A stretch of DNA of 64,000 nt from Prochlorococcus sp. AG-347-J22 (lineage in GTDB: Bacteria > Cyanobacteriota > Cyanobacteriia > PCC-6307 > Cyanobiaceae): positions 1-64,000 of the forward strand of contig QCBY01000003.1 of the NCBI GenBank assembly GCA_003279005.1, given 5' to 3'. Under the pieces are notes generated by a model. The model was not told where the DNA came from. It did no database searches and saw only the letters and a program-made list of their open reading frames with translations. This document shows, piece by piece, positions 36,039 through 43,894 of this stretch. Position 1 is the stretch's first letter. Each line of letters starts with the position of its first letter. The translations under genes and the position numbers were made by a program.

Positions 36039-36692
36039 ATGGAGAATTTAAAGGAAATTAATTGTAAGGAAATTTTTCGAAAAGCTTATGAAAATAGGTA
36101 TACCTGGAAGCATGACTTTAGTGGTTACCAAGGTAAATGTGTTTTTATATCCAATAATAATACTTATGAAGGTGACTTTATTTTATCTAAAGACTTTAAA
36201 CCACAAATTCAAAAAATTAATGACGACAAAATTGTTAAAAGTATTGCCTCTCAATTGTTTGAAGTATGTATACATAGAGTAAAGAGACAATTCCAATCTG
36301 TGCATTCAGAAAATTATTTTAATTTAATTAAAAGTTCTAAAAGCGGAATAGAAATGAAAGTTGTAGGTAAAAATGAGGGAGATAAATATAGAATTAAGAA
36401 TGAATGTATTAATATGGTGTATAGAAAAATTCATGGAACTATAATTGAAATTTTTGTTGAAGAATTCTTAGATACAGGTATAGGTTTCCTCAGTAAAAAA
36501 TACAGCAGTCAACAAATTGATCCTGAGACCCTTGTGCCTAAATCACAAAAAATGGAATACCAGGATAAATTTATCAATATAGGTAAAGAGGGTTATTGGA
36601 TTTTAAATTCGAGAACAATAAAATACTTAAACCAAAATCAAGAAGAAGAAATACAAAGGTTTGTTTTCGAGGATCTATCTTTATTGAACTAA
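36039..36692 (+). CDS. DUF3386 family protein
   Basis: 217 residues from the ATG at 36039; an upstream in-frame TTG at 36021 would add six residues but is less likely. FRKAYENRYTWKHDFSGYQG, SIASQLFEVCIHRVKRQF, VYRKIHGTIIEIFVEEFLDTG and GFLSKKYSSQQIDPETL match the cyanobacterial DUF3386 family, which is soluble and of unknown function. It follows the pcb terminator, so it has its own promoter or relies on read-through. It ends 6 bases from a convergent small gene. Confidence 0.88.
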   Translation: MENLKEINCKEIFRKAYENRYTWKHDFSGYQGKCVFISNNNTYEGDFILSKDFKPQIQKINDDKIVKSIASQLFEVCIHRVKRQFQSVHSENYFNLIKSSKSGIEMKVVGKNEGDKYRIKNECINMVYRKIHGTIIEIFVEEFLDTGIGFLSKKYSSQQIDPETLVPKSQKMEYQDKFINIGKEGYWILNSRTIKYLNQNQEEEIQRFVFEDLSLLN

Positions 36693-36698
36693 GATTTT

Positions 36699-36944
36699 TT
36701 ATTCAACCAATCTGAATCCCTTATCAAGTAGTTTTTGATAAAGGAGTCTTGCTCTAAAGGCTAAAATTTGTTCTTCATTTTCATTACTAATTACATGAAA
36801 ATAATTATTATCTAGCTTATTTTTGCTGAAACATACATTTGCTTCTCCTAATCTTAAAGTCCAATTTTCTTCCTTAGCTAAATGCTGATTAGGGCCAAGA
36901 TCCCAAGGACATTTTTCAGGATATTTTTCTCTTTTAGAACCCAT
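36699..36944 (-). CDS. Conserved small protein of unknown function
   Basis: 81 residues. The N-terminus KREKYPEKCPWDLGPNQHLAK, a central NWTLRLGEANVCFSKN, and a helical C-terminal EEQILAFRARLLYQKLLDKG are well mixed in composition, unlike a shadow frame. Two Cys, no membrane helix, no signal peptide. I do not recognise the family. Convergent with the DUF3386 gene. Confidence 0.68.
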   Translation of the reverse strand: MGSKREKYPEKCPWDLGPNQHLAKEENWTLRLGEANVCFSKNKLDNNYFHVISNENEEQILAFRARLLYQKLLDKGFRLVE

Positions 36945-37041
36945 ATTTTTAATTTTAACTATCCAATAGTAGTAAAATTTTAAAAGTATGGCTATAGATC
37001 CTGATTTTAAAATTTGTCCGACATTGTTTTGAGTGAATTAT

Positions 37042-37680
37042 TTACTCTTTAGTGGCAATTAAACAATAAAAAGGATCTTTGTTTGAAAAATTAAAGAAAT
37101 TAAGGTTTGGTTGATTAAACTTTTTAATAATTTTTGGTTCATTAAATCCGTTTGTGATTAATACTTTTCTTACATATTTGACTCTTTCCTCTTCAGTAGA
37201 AGCAGTCCATATATTAGGAGCTTTATGCCAAAAGGCTCTATTTGAAAAAGAAATTATCATCTTTCCATGGGGACTCAAAATTCTTACTATTTCTTTAGTT
37301 AAATTTTCTGGATATTGTAAATATTGCCATGCAGCCACCATTAAACAATAGTCAATGCTTTCGTTCTCTAGAGGAATTTCTTGTTTTAAATTGAAATTTT
37401 GTATCCAATAAGTATCAAAAATTTTATTTTTCTCAAGTTCTTGTTTGTTTAATCCATGTCCAATAACTTTTTTATATTTTTTCTCTTCAGGTAAATAACT
37501 ATCCCAACTGGACATTAGATCAAGGATAGTTGAATTATCTGTAATTTCATTTTTATAGACAGTTGATAAATATTGTCTGAAATTTGCATCTAGATGATAG
37601 ACAAATTTTGGGACTGAATAAAATTTTTCATCATTACTCTCATCAATTTTTTTTCTTTGATAATTATTTAAAACTTCCAA
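37042..37680 (-). CDS. Class I SAM-dependent methyltransferase
   Basis: 212 residues. TILDLMSSWDSYLP is the SAM-binding motif I in its DLMSSWxSxLP form, VIGHGLNKQELEKN gives motif II, and ESIDYCLMVAAWQYLQYPENL is motif IV. This form is shared with a family found in plants and cyanobacteria whose substrate is unknown. RILSPHGKMIISFSNRAFWHKAPNIW follows typical post-motif sequence. Isolated on the minus strand; small-molecule methylation is likely but the target is not known. Confidence 0.85.
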   Translation of the reverse strand: MEVLNNYQRKKIDESNDEKFYSVPKFVYHLDANFRQYLSTVYKNEITDNSTILDLMSSWDSYLPEEKKYKKVIGHGLNKQELEKNKIFDTYWIQNFNLKQEIPLENESIDYCLMVAAWQYLQYPENLTKEIVRILSPHGKMIISFSNRAFWHKAPNIWTASTEEERVKYVRKVLITNGFNEPKIIKKFNQPNLNFFNFSNKDPFYCLIATKE

Positions 37681-37823
37681 AACAATACTATGAAATTTAC
37701 TATAAATTTAATAAATAGAATTTAAAATCGTGTCCTATAAAAATTTAATTAATTAAGGATTTTTAAAAAACCTAGACATCTATTCAAAAAAAGTTAAATT
37801 ATTAATTAATAATTTAATTAAAA

Positions 37824-37994
37824 ATGATTGAATTCAAAAGGAGCAAAAAAAGTAGATCTAAAAATGCCCTTTTCAATCCCTATAAAAACGGAATAAGTTC
37901 ATATGATATGGCATATCTTTCATCAAAAAAAGTTTTAAAAACAAAAACTGTTCATATACAAAGTGATTACGAAAAAGATTATTTAGCTGCATAA
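37824..37994 (+). CDS. Small basic protein upstream of the tautomerase gene
   Basis: A 56-residue frame starting MIEFKRSKKSRSKNALFNPY and ending YEKDYLAA. It is lysine- and serine-rich at the start, with a tyrosine-rich second half. It ends 2 bases before the tautomerase ATG, an operon-like spacing. No motif is recognised. The balanced composition and the spacing favour a real gene. Confidence 0.6.
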   Translation: MIEFKRSKKSRSKNALFNPYKNGISSYDMAYLSSKKVLKTKTVHIQSDYEKDYLAA

Positions 37995-37996
37995 AT

Positions 37997-38329
37997 ATGC
38001 CTTATATTAATTTTTCTACTTCAAAAAAAGTAGAAGATAAGAAAAAATTACTTGCAGAACTTACAACATTAATTTCATCTCTAACAAATAAATCAAAAAG
38101 ATTTGTTATGGCTAAATTAGAGGATAATTCCGAAATGTATTTTGAAGATGAAAGCCCCTGTTGTTTTTTAGAAATAAAATCAATAGGTTCTCTAAACCCT
38201 TCCGAAATGGCAGAACCTTTATGTAATTTTGTTTATGAAAAAATTGGTATCCCAGTAGATAAAATTTATATTTGTTTTGAAGATGTTTCTGCTGAAATGT
38301 GGGGATGGAATGGCAGGACATTCGGATAA
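37997..38329 (+). CDS. MIF-like tautomerase
   Basis: 110 residues, full length for macrophage migration inhibitory factor homologues. The N-terminal Pro2 (MPYINFSTSKK) is the catalytic base after Met removal. FVMAKLEDNSEMYFEDESPCCFLEIKSIG and VPVDKIYICFEDVSAEMWGWNGRTF fit the two beta-alpha-beta halves; the C-terminal GWNG is typical. Marine cyanobacterial homologues have phenylpyruvate tautomerase activity. The physiological role is unknown. Two bases after a small basic gene and 28 bases before DUF1824. Confidence 0.93.
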   Translation: MPYINFSTSKKVEDKKKLLAELTTLISSLTNKSKRFVMAKLEDNSEMYFEDESPCCFLEIKSIGSLNPSEMAEPLCNFVYEKIGIPVDKIYICFEDVSAEMWGWNGRTFG

Positions 38330-38357
38330 CTTTACTTGATTAAAAAAAAATTAATTC

Positions 38358-38744
38358 ATGGATATAGTTTCTCTAAATGACTTAAACGGCTTAAGATCAG
38401 CACCTGAATTAAGAAAAAGTCAAATAAAAAAATTATTTATAGAGTTGGATAAAAATATTAAAAATGCTGATTGGATAACGATAGGAATAATGGCACCTTC
38501 TGAAAATGAGGCTAGTGGAGCATTGCAAACAATTACTAAAAAATATGTCTCAATTAAATTTAGGGATTTGGATTACATCCATGAAGATGGGAGTGTTTTT
38601 TTAAAGGCTAATCAAAAAACTGGAAATGTTTACATTAGAACTGAAAATGGTCTTGGAGAGGGAATTTTATTAACATGTCAGTATGACGAAGATCCTGAAG
38701 AGTCTAGAACTTTTGGACCATTGCCATTAGATTTTTTTACCTAA
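38358..38744 (+). CDS. DUF1824 family protein
   Basis: 128 residues. ADWITIGIMAPSENEASGAL, the RDLDYIHEDGSVFLKANQKTGNVYIRTENGLGEGILLTCQ region (key features: KANQ..G..Y.R...GLGEG) and DEDPEESRTFGPLPLDFF are characteristic of cyanobacterial DUF1824. It is soluble, with no known function. It lies in a plus-strand run from the small basic gene to glyQ with short gaps, but nothing links their functions. Confidence 0.9.
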   Translation: MDIVSLNDLNGLRSAPELRKSQIKKLFIELDKNIKNADWITIGIMAPSENEASGALQTITKKYVSIKFRDLDYIHEDGSVFLKANQKTGNVYIRTENGLGEGILLTCQYDEDPEESRTFGPLPLDFFT

Positions 38745-38759
38745 ATTAATCTCTGATTT

Positions 38760-38915
38760 ATGTTTTTATCAAAAATTTTGAAATTCGACACTTTTTTTAC
38801 AGGAGAACTTGTTCAGACACTTGAACTCATAGTGACTTTTGTTAGTTTATGTGGGATTGTTTTTTTCTTGCTTTTGACGGCTGATAATAAAAAATATTTT
38901 CAGAAACAGAAATAA
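38760..38915 (+). CDS. Small single-helix membrane protein
   Basis: A 51-residue frame starting MFLSKILKFDTFFTGELVQT with one hydrophobic helix (about 22-40, LELIVTFVSLCGIVFFLLLT) and a basic, polar C-terminus. The topology rule (positive end inside) is met. It lies between DUF1824 and glyQ on the same strand, 15 bases after DUF1824. I do not recognise it, though size and layout are like small thylakoid subunits. Confidence 0.58.
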   Translation: MFLSKILKFDTFFTGELVQTLELIVTFVSLCGIVFFLLLTADNKKYFQKQK

Positions 38916-39003
38916 AAATTTTTCAAAAATATATTTTAATTTTCTTTTAAATAAGGTTTGTTATTGTTATCGAGTGCTTTTTTTATCGTAACTTTTTAAT
39001 TTA

Positions 39004-39903
39004 ATGTTTTTTCAGGATATAATTCAAAACTTAAATAAATTCTGGTCTGATGAGGGTTGTTTGATTATGCAACCTTATGACACTGAAAAAGGCGCAGGAA
39101 CTATGAATCCTCATACTTTTCTAAGAGCAATTGGCCCAGAACCTTGGAGTGTTGCTTATGCTGAACCTTGTAGGAGACCTACTGATGGCAGATTTGGAGA
39201 TAATCCAAATAGGGCTCAACATTATTTTCAATATCAAGTGATTATAAAACCATCTCCTGATGGAATTCAAGAAAAATATCTTTCTTCTTTGGAGTTTTTA
39301 GGAATTGATCCTAAAGAACATGACATAAGATTTGTTGAAGATAATTGGGAGTCTCCTACTCTTGGCGCCTGGGGTGTGGGTTGGGAGGTCTGGTTAGATG
39401 GAATGGAGGTAACGCAATTTACTTATTTCCAACAATGTGGAGGTGTTGATTGTAACCCAATTCCTATTGAGATAACTTACGGAATAGAGAGGATTGCGAC
39501 GTTTTTGCAAGATAAAGAGAGTATCTGGGATCTAGATTGGAATAAAGATTTTAATTACAGTGACATCTGGCTGCAATTTGAAAAAAATCAATGTGAATTT
39601 AACTTTAGAAAATCAAATCCTGATAATATAAGGCAACTATTTGCACTATACCAAGAAGAAGCTAATTCTCTCGTTGAAAAAAAACTAACTTTTCCTGCTT
39701 TGGATTTTGTTTTAAAGTGTAGTCACTGTTTCAATCTGCTGGATGCTAGAGGAGTTATTTCAGTTACAGATCGTGCTCAATACATAGAAAAAATTCGAAA
39801 ATTAGCGAGAAAAGTAGCATCTTCATGGATGGAAGAAAGAGAGTTATTAAACTTTCCTTTATTGAAAAAAGAAAATATGAATACGAAACAGAATCAAGTA
39901 TAA
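39004..39903 (+). CDS. glyQ: Glycyl-tRNA synthetase alpha subunit
   Basis: 299 residues, the usual alpha-subunit length. [59 protein letters not shown] and [19 protein letters not shown] are diagnostic of the alpha2-beta2 class. It holds the catalytic site and works with GlyS, whose gene is not in the window, as is normal for cyanobacteria where the two are unlinked. Followed by a 100-base spacer before the porin. Confidence 0.98.
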   Translation: MFFQDIIQNLNKFWSDEGCLIMQPYDTEKGAGTMNPHTFLRAIGPEPWSVAYAEPCRRPTDGRFGDNPNRAQHYFQYQVIIKPSPDGIQEKYLSSLEFLGIDPKEHDIRFVEDNWESPTLGAWGVGWEVWLDGMEVTQFTYFQQCGGVDCNPIPIEITYGIERIATFLQDKESIWDLDWNKDFNYSDIWLQFEKNQCEFNFRKSNPDNIRQLFALYQEEANSLVEKKLTFPALDFVLKCSHCFNLLDARGVISVTDRAQYIEKIRKLARKVASSWMEERELLNFPLLKKENMNTKQNQV

Positions 39904-40003
39904 AATGTTACGCTGACTTGAATCTATTTAGTCTACCTCAAAAAGTTACGCCCGATACAATGTAATTACCCAATGTTATGGGCATTTTTCAGTGTGAGGT
40001 AAA

Positions 40004-41284
40004 ATGAAACTTTTCCAACAAATGTTGGTTGCTACTGCTTCTGTAGGCTTAATTGCTCCTATAACTGCACAAGCTTCCGACGTTATTAATATCCAAGGGA
40101 TGAATGACTACAGTCGTAGTAAAAAATCATCCACTAAAAGATATTTCGACAGTAAAACATTCGTTAATAAAGCTAACGAAGATATCGCAACACTCAAAGA
40201 GAGTAAGCAGGAATTAGAAATACTTCAAAATAACTTTGAAGCTGGTTCTTTTTCAGATACTACTTCCATGGACGGTAAAGTAGTATTCACAATTGGTGCG
40301 TTAAATCATGAAGACAAAGATGCTGGTTTAACTGAAAGCACAATGGCTACCTATATGGTGCAAAGTAACCTTAATACAAGTTTCACTGGTGATGACAACC
40401 TTTACATTAGATTAAAATCTGGTAATGCAACTAATTGGTTAAAATCTTATAGTTACGGAACATATTTATCTTCTGCTAAAGGAAACACTGACGCTCTAAA
40501 GGTAGACAAGATTTGGTACACTTTCCCAGTTGGAGATCATACATTTTGGGTTGGACCAAAAATCGAAAACTACTATATGCATGGTACTACTCCATCCTTA
40601 TATAAACCTATAACTAAGCAATTCACTCTCGGCGGTAATGGTGCTGCTTATGGTGCAAGTACTAGCCCAGGAGTAGGTTGGGCTTATAAGTTCGATAACG
40701 GACTGGCTATTAGTTCTAATGTCGCTAGTAAACTCGGTCATACCACTACTGGTATGTTAACCAATGAATCTGATACTAGTTGGGCAACTCAAATTGGTTA
40801 TACAAAGCCTACTTACTCGGCTTCCTTCATCGTTAACAGAAAGACCAATGGATGGACGGACTCTTACTACACAACTCCATTAGGTAAATTAAGACCAAAT
40901 AGTGGGGATAGTTACAACTATGGTTTGAGAGGCTGGTGGAGACCTGAAGATTCTGGTAGTGTAGTTCCTTCAGTATCTCTAGGTTATGATTACTCTACTA
41001 TTGCGCAGACACCTTATGATACTGACGCTTATTTCGTAGGTTTAACATGGCAAGACGCATTTACACCTGATGATAGAATTGGTTTAGCTTTAGGTCAGCC
41101 TCAAACAAGAGAGGATGAAACAGTTGATCCAATAGTTTGGGAAGCTTATTACTCTTACAAACTTAATGATTCTGTTACTATGACTCCTGCAATATTTGGA
41201 GGAACAAGTAGATTCGGAGGAGAAAATGGTAGAAGTGGCAGAGATCATCAAGGTGCCGTTCTAGAAACAACCTTTAAGTTCTAA
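40004..41284 (+). CDS. som: Som-like outer-membrane porin without a visible SLH domain
   Basis: 426 residues. The signal peptide MKLFQQMLVATASVGLIAPITAQA, with cleavage near residue 24, is nearly invariant in Som porins. A coiled-coil stretch (about 50-80) precedes a barrel rich in alternating Tyr, Thr and Gly (WVGPKIENYYM; GWAYKFDNGLAIS; FTPDDRIGLALGQPQ), ending with the C-terminal Phe typical of outer-membrane barrels. Most cyanobacterial Som proteins carry an SLH domain after the signal; none is visible here. A good SD (GAGGT) lies 5 bases before the ATG. Two tandem terminators follow. Confidence 0.9.
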   Translation: MKLFQQMLVATASVGLIAPITAQASDVINIQGMNDYSRSKKSSTKRYFDSKTFVNKANEDIATLKESKQELEILQNNFEAGSFSDTTSMDGKVVFTIGALNHEDKDAGLTESTMATYMVQSNLNTSFTGDDNLYIRLKSGNATNWLKSYSYGTYLSSAKGNTDALKVDKIWYTFPVGDHTFWVGPKIENYYMHGTTPSLYKPITKQFTLGGNGAAYGASTSPGVGWAYKFDNGLAISSNVASKLGHTTTGMLTNESDTSWATQIGYTKPTYSASFIVNRKTNGWTDSYYTTPLGKLRPNSGDSYNYGLRGWWRPEDSGSVVPSVSLGYDYSTIAQTPYDTDAYFVGLTWQDAFTPDDRIGLALGQPQTREDETVDPIVWEAYYSYKLNDSVTMTPAIFGGTSRFGGENGRSGRDHQGAVLETTFKF

Positions 41285-41293
41285 CAAAAAAAT

Positions 41294-41319
41294 AAAAAAC
41301 ATCTGCATAGATGTTTTTT
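41294..41319 (+). terminator. Terminator hairpin after som (first)
   Basis: An 11-bp stem AAAAAACATCT / AGATGTTTTTT with loop GCAT and a six-T run, 9 bases after the porin stop. Because A and T runs flank it on both sides it could also serve the opposite strand. Confidence 0.85.
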
Positions 41320-41327
41320 ATCCTTAT

Positions 41328-41355
41328 AAAACCGCTTATTTAAGCGGTTTTTTTT
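41328..41355. terminator. Terminator hairpin between som and the convergent small gene (second)
   Basis: A 10-bp stem AAAACCGCTT / AAGCGGTTTT with a short loop (ATTT) and a nine-T run. It is 8 bases beyond the first hairpin and may act in either direction, separating som from the minus-strand gene. Confidence 0.85.
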
Positions 41356-41374
41356 TATTCAAAATTTATGAATT

Positions 41375-41614
41375 TTACCAACAATTTTCTCCTTCACCAA
41401 TTGGAATACAAGCACTAGATTTCGCCGCCTCATCTGCTAACTTTTGGGCATCTTTATCTAAAATAAAATCCGCATCGATGCTCATATCAGTATTCCATTC
41501 TTTCAATCCTCCTAAATCATTTTCTCCTGCTTTAACATTATTAGAATCTGAGGCGGTAATTGCTAATAGACTTGTTGCAGCAATAAATAATGCGATCGAA
41601 CCTCTCTTTGACAT
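41375..41614 (-). CDS. Small secreted protein with paired C-terminal cysteines
   Basis: 79 residues when started at the ATG at 41614; a longer open frame reaches 41701 but would run into the dioxygenase gene and lacks a better start. The signal peptide MSKRGSIALFIAATSLLAIT with likely cleavage before AGENDLGG is clear. The mature part is short and acidic (KEWNTDMSIDADFIL) and ends CIPIGEGENCW with two Cys that could pair. Unknown function; it lies between the porin and the PKHD dioxygenase in an iron-linked neighbourhood. Confidence 0.7.
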   Translation of the reverse strand: MSKRGSIALFIAATSLLAITASDSNNVKAGENDLGGLKEWNTDMSIDADFILDKDAQKLADEAAKSSACIPIGEGENCW

Positions 41615-41690
41615 TTTCAAGATAAAACTATACTTTCTACATAATAAATATTTGAGGAACTTTTTTCTATGATGTGTATAAAATGTTTCT

Positions 41691-42356
41691 TTAGTTACCA
41701 AGTAATCTTAGGAAATTTGAATAAGATTTAAAAATATTGTCAAGTTCGTCTGATCTCCCATGTTTAGCTAATAATCCTTTGGCACCTGCATCAAGATCAA
41801 ATAAATATTCTCTTTCTTCGATAGACTTAACATAACTTTCAATCCATCCTACGCATACTAATCTTTCACCATCTTTAACTTCTTTCACTGAATGCAAGTA
41901 TGTACTTGGATAGATTATTATCTCTCCAGCATCTAGCTTTAACTCTTTCTCTAAATTCATTGTTTCAATTAATAATTCACCTCCCTGATAATTGTCCTTA
42001 TTACTTAGCGAAATTGTAAAAGATAAATCCGACCTCCCGGAAGACATAAATGGGTTGTCAATATGCCTGCCATAATGCATACTTTTTAATGATTTTGTAA
42101 ACATAATTCCATGGATTAATTTTGGTAAAGCAAAGCTTTTAATTAATGGATTGGAAATGATCTTTTTTCTAATTAATTGAGAATATTTCTTTGATACATC
42201 AGAATTTCTATTTAATTGCAAATTTTCTTTAATTTTCGATGCATGACTTCCAGCTGTTTTTTTTCCATCTTCCCAAAGTTCATTTTGTTTATTTAAATTA
42301 TGTTTTAATATCTGTAATTCTTCTTCATTTAAAAGCTTAAAAGTAAGAAAATTCAT
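41691..42356 (-). CDS. piuC: PKHD-type Fe(II)/2-oxoglutarate dioxygenase (PiuC-like)
   Basis: 221 residues. The metal facial triad is visible: His98 and Asp100 (GRHID) and His155 (STYLHSV), with Arg165 as 2-oxoglutarate ligand (GERLVCVGW). The family conserves GGELLIET and the LKLDAGEIIIYPST loop, both present. PiuC-type hydroxylases are iron-stress-linked proteins of unknown substrate. The gene is divergent from futA with a 102-base gap, consistent with shared iron control. Confidence 0.93.
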   Translation of the reverse strand: MNFLTFKLLNEEELQILKHNLNKQNELWEDGKKTAGSHASKIKENLQLNRNSDVSKKYSQLIRKKIISNPLIKSFALPKLIHGIMFTKSLKSMHYGRHIDNPFMSSGRSDLSFTISLSNKDNYQGGELLIETMNLEKELKLDAGEIIIYPSTYLHSVKEVKDGERLVCVGWIESYVKSIEEREYLFDLDAGAKGLLAKHGRSDELDNIFKSYSNFLRLLGN

Positions 42357-42458
42357 TTTGATTATAAAAAATGATACAAGATGATGTAAGGAAAATATCT
42401 TTTAAAATCCTTGTGCTTTGAATACATATAAAGTAACCATAGATACTTTTTAGAAAAA

Positions 42459-43481
42459 GTGCAAAAATTTAAAAAATTAATCCGCTTAGCCTTAACTTTT
42501 TCATTATTTTTTAATGTGAATTTGCCTGCGAATTCAACTGAAAAAGAAGTTAAAGTTTATTCAGGTAGGCATTACAATACTGATAGAGAGGTTTATAAAA
42601 AATTTGCAGAAGAAACTGGTATTAAAGTTAGGCTTATTGAAGCAGCAGGTATATCTTTAATAGAGAGATTAAGAAGAGAAGGAAAAAATTCTCAGGCTGA
42701 TTTAATTTTACTTGTTGACGCAGCCAGAATAACTAATGCTGCTAAGGCAGATTTGCTTCAAAAAATTGAATCATCTAGTCTAGAAAATGATGTTCCTGTT
42801 GGATTAAAAGACCCTAGGAAAAAATGGTATGCATTGACAAGAAGAGTAAGGGTTATGGTTGCCAATCCAAAAGTTGTAGATGTAAGCAAAATTAAGGATT
42901 ATACAGATTTAGCTGATCCATCCTTAAAAGGAAAAGTCTGTTTAAGGAATAGAAAGAGTCCATATAATCAATCTTTAGTGGCAAATCAAATTGTTAATAA
43001 AGGTCAGGAGGCTACCAAAATATGGTTAAAAGGAATGATTTCTAATGTTTCAAAACCTTTTTTCCCCGGGGATATTTCAATAATTAGAGCAGTTTCAAAA
43101 AAGAAATGTGGTGTTGGTATAGTTAATCACTACTATGTTGCAAGAATGCTTGCAGGTGTTAATGGAAGAAGAGATACTTTATATGCCAGAAAAACATCTG
43201 TTATTACACCTTATCCAGCACATGTAAACATTAGTGCGGGAGGAGTCGCTAAATATGCCACAAATAAAGCTGAAGCTATTAAACTTCTCGAGTTCCTTGC
43301 ATCTCCTGAGGGTAGTAAGGGATTAGCTGCCCCTACTTTTGAACATCCATTAAAAGAGATTAATCAAAATCAGATTGTAAAAAACTTTGGTGAATTCACT
43401 CCGGATGGCGTTAGTGTAGAAGAACTGGGAGATAATAATTCAATAGCTATAAAAATGATGAAAGAAGCTGGTTGGGATTAG
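42459..43481 (+). CDS. futA: Ferric iron ABC transporter, substrate-binding protein
   Basis: 340 residues, GTG start. A signal peptide (MQKFKKLIRLALTFSLFFNV, cleaved near PANS) precedes the binding lobes. EVKVYSGRHYNTDREVYKKF is diagnostic of the FutA/IdiA family; HYNTD supplies His and Tyr ligands, and GIVNHYYVARML carries the C-terminal Tyr pair. It binds Fe(III) in the periplasm and hands it to FutB/FutC, not in this window. Divergent from piuC, near isiB, it forms part of an iron-response neighbourhood. Confidence 0.95.
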   Translation: MQKFKKLIRLALTFSLFFNVNLPANSTEKEVKVYSGRHYNTDREVYKKFAEETGIKVRLIEAAGISLIERLRREGKNSQADLILLVDAARITNAAKADLLQKIESSSLENDVPVGLKDPRKKWYALTRRVRVMVANPKVVDVSKIKDYTDLADPSLKGKVCLRNRKSPYNQSLVANQIVNKGQEATKIWLKGMISNVSKPFFPGDISIIRAVSKKKCGVGIVNHYYVARMLAGVNGRRDTLYARKTSVITPYPAHVNISAGGVAKYATNKAEAIKLLEFLASPEGSKGLAAPTFEHPLKEINQNQIVKNFGEFTPDGVSVEELGDNNSIAIKMMKEAGWD

Positions 43482-43533
43482 AGAGTAAGATATAAATTTA
43501 ATTTAAATCTTATTTCATATAGGATTAAATTAC

Positions 43534-43618
43534 GGAGAGGTGGCTGAGTGGTCGAAAGCGAACGATTCGAAATCGTTTAACAGGAGACTGTTCGTGGGTT
43601 CGAATCCCACCCTCTCCG
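43534..43618 (+). tRNA. tRNA-Ser (anticodon CGA)
   Basis: 85 nt with a long variable arm. The acceptor stem is GGAGAGG with CCTCTCC, discriminator G. The anticodon stem AACGA/TCGTT closes loop TTCGAAA, giving CGA. The T-loop is TTCGAAT within GTGGG/CCCAC. It reads TCG Ser codons, rare in AT-rich genomes. No encoded CCA. Confidence 0.95.
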
Positions 43619-43894
43619 TTTTATATTTTCCTTTTTAAGCAAAAGTCCATGTATGTCTTAAATATTTTACAATGACTGTCCTGCAGTTCTTAAATTAATT
43701 CAATATAAAATAATTTGTATTTTTTTGATCATAATGGTTGCGAGGAGTTGCCTTTGTGCTCCTAGATGAACAAATTTATTAACTAAAGCAGATCTAGTGC
43801 CTATGGTTATTTGATTTCTAAGTTAGATTGATTGATATAGTTTTTGGGGAGTATTATTAAGGTATTAATTTGGCGAATCTGAAGATTTTTCTAA

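Noticed and set aside
36975-37015. 11-bp inverted repeat AAATTTTAAAA / TTTTAAAATTT with a 19-base spacer
   Set aside because: Made only of A and T, expected by chance in this composition, and no U-tract follows.
41615-41701. Longer start for the 79-residue secreted protein
   Set aside because: It would put 29 basic residues before a perfect signal peptide and overlap piuC.
43735-43770. Possible small hairpin (AGGAG with CTCCT) upstream of the barrel-like protein
   Set aside because: Only 5 bp with a 12-base loop; could be a leader structure but is too weak to call as an RNA gene.
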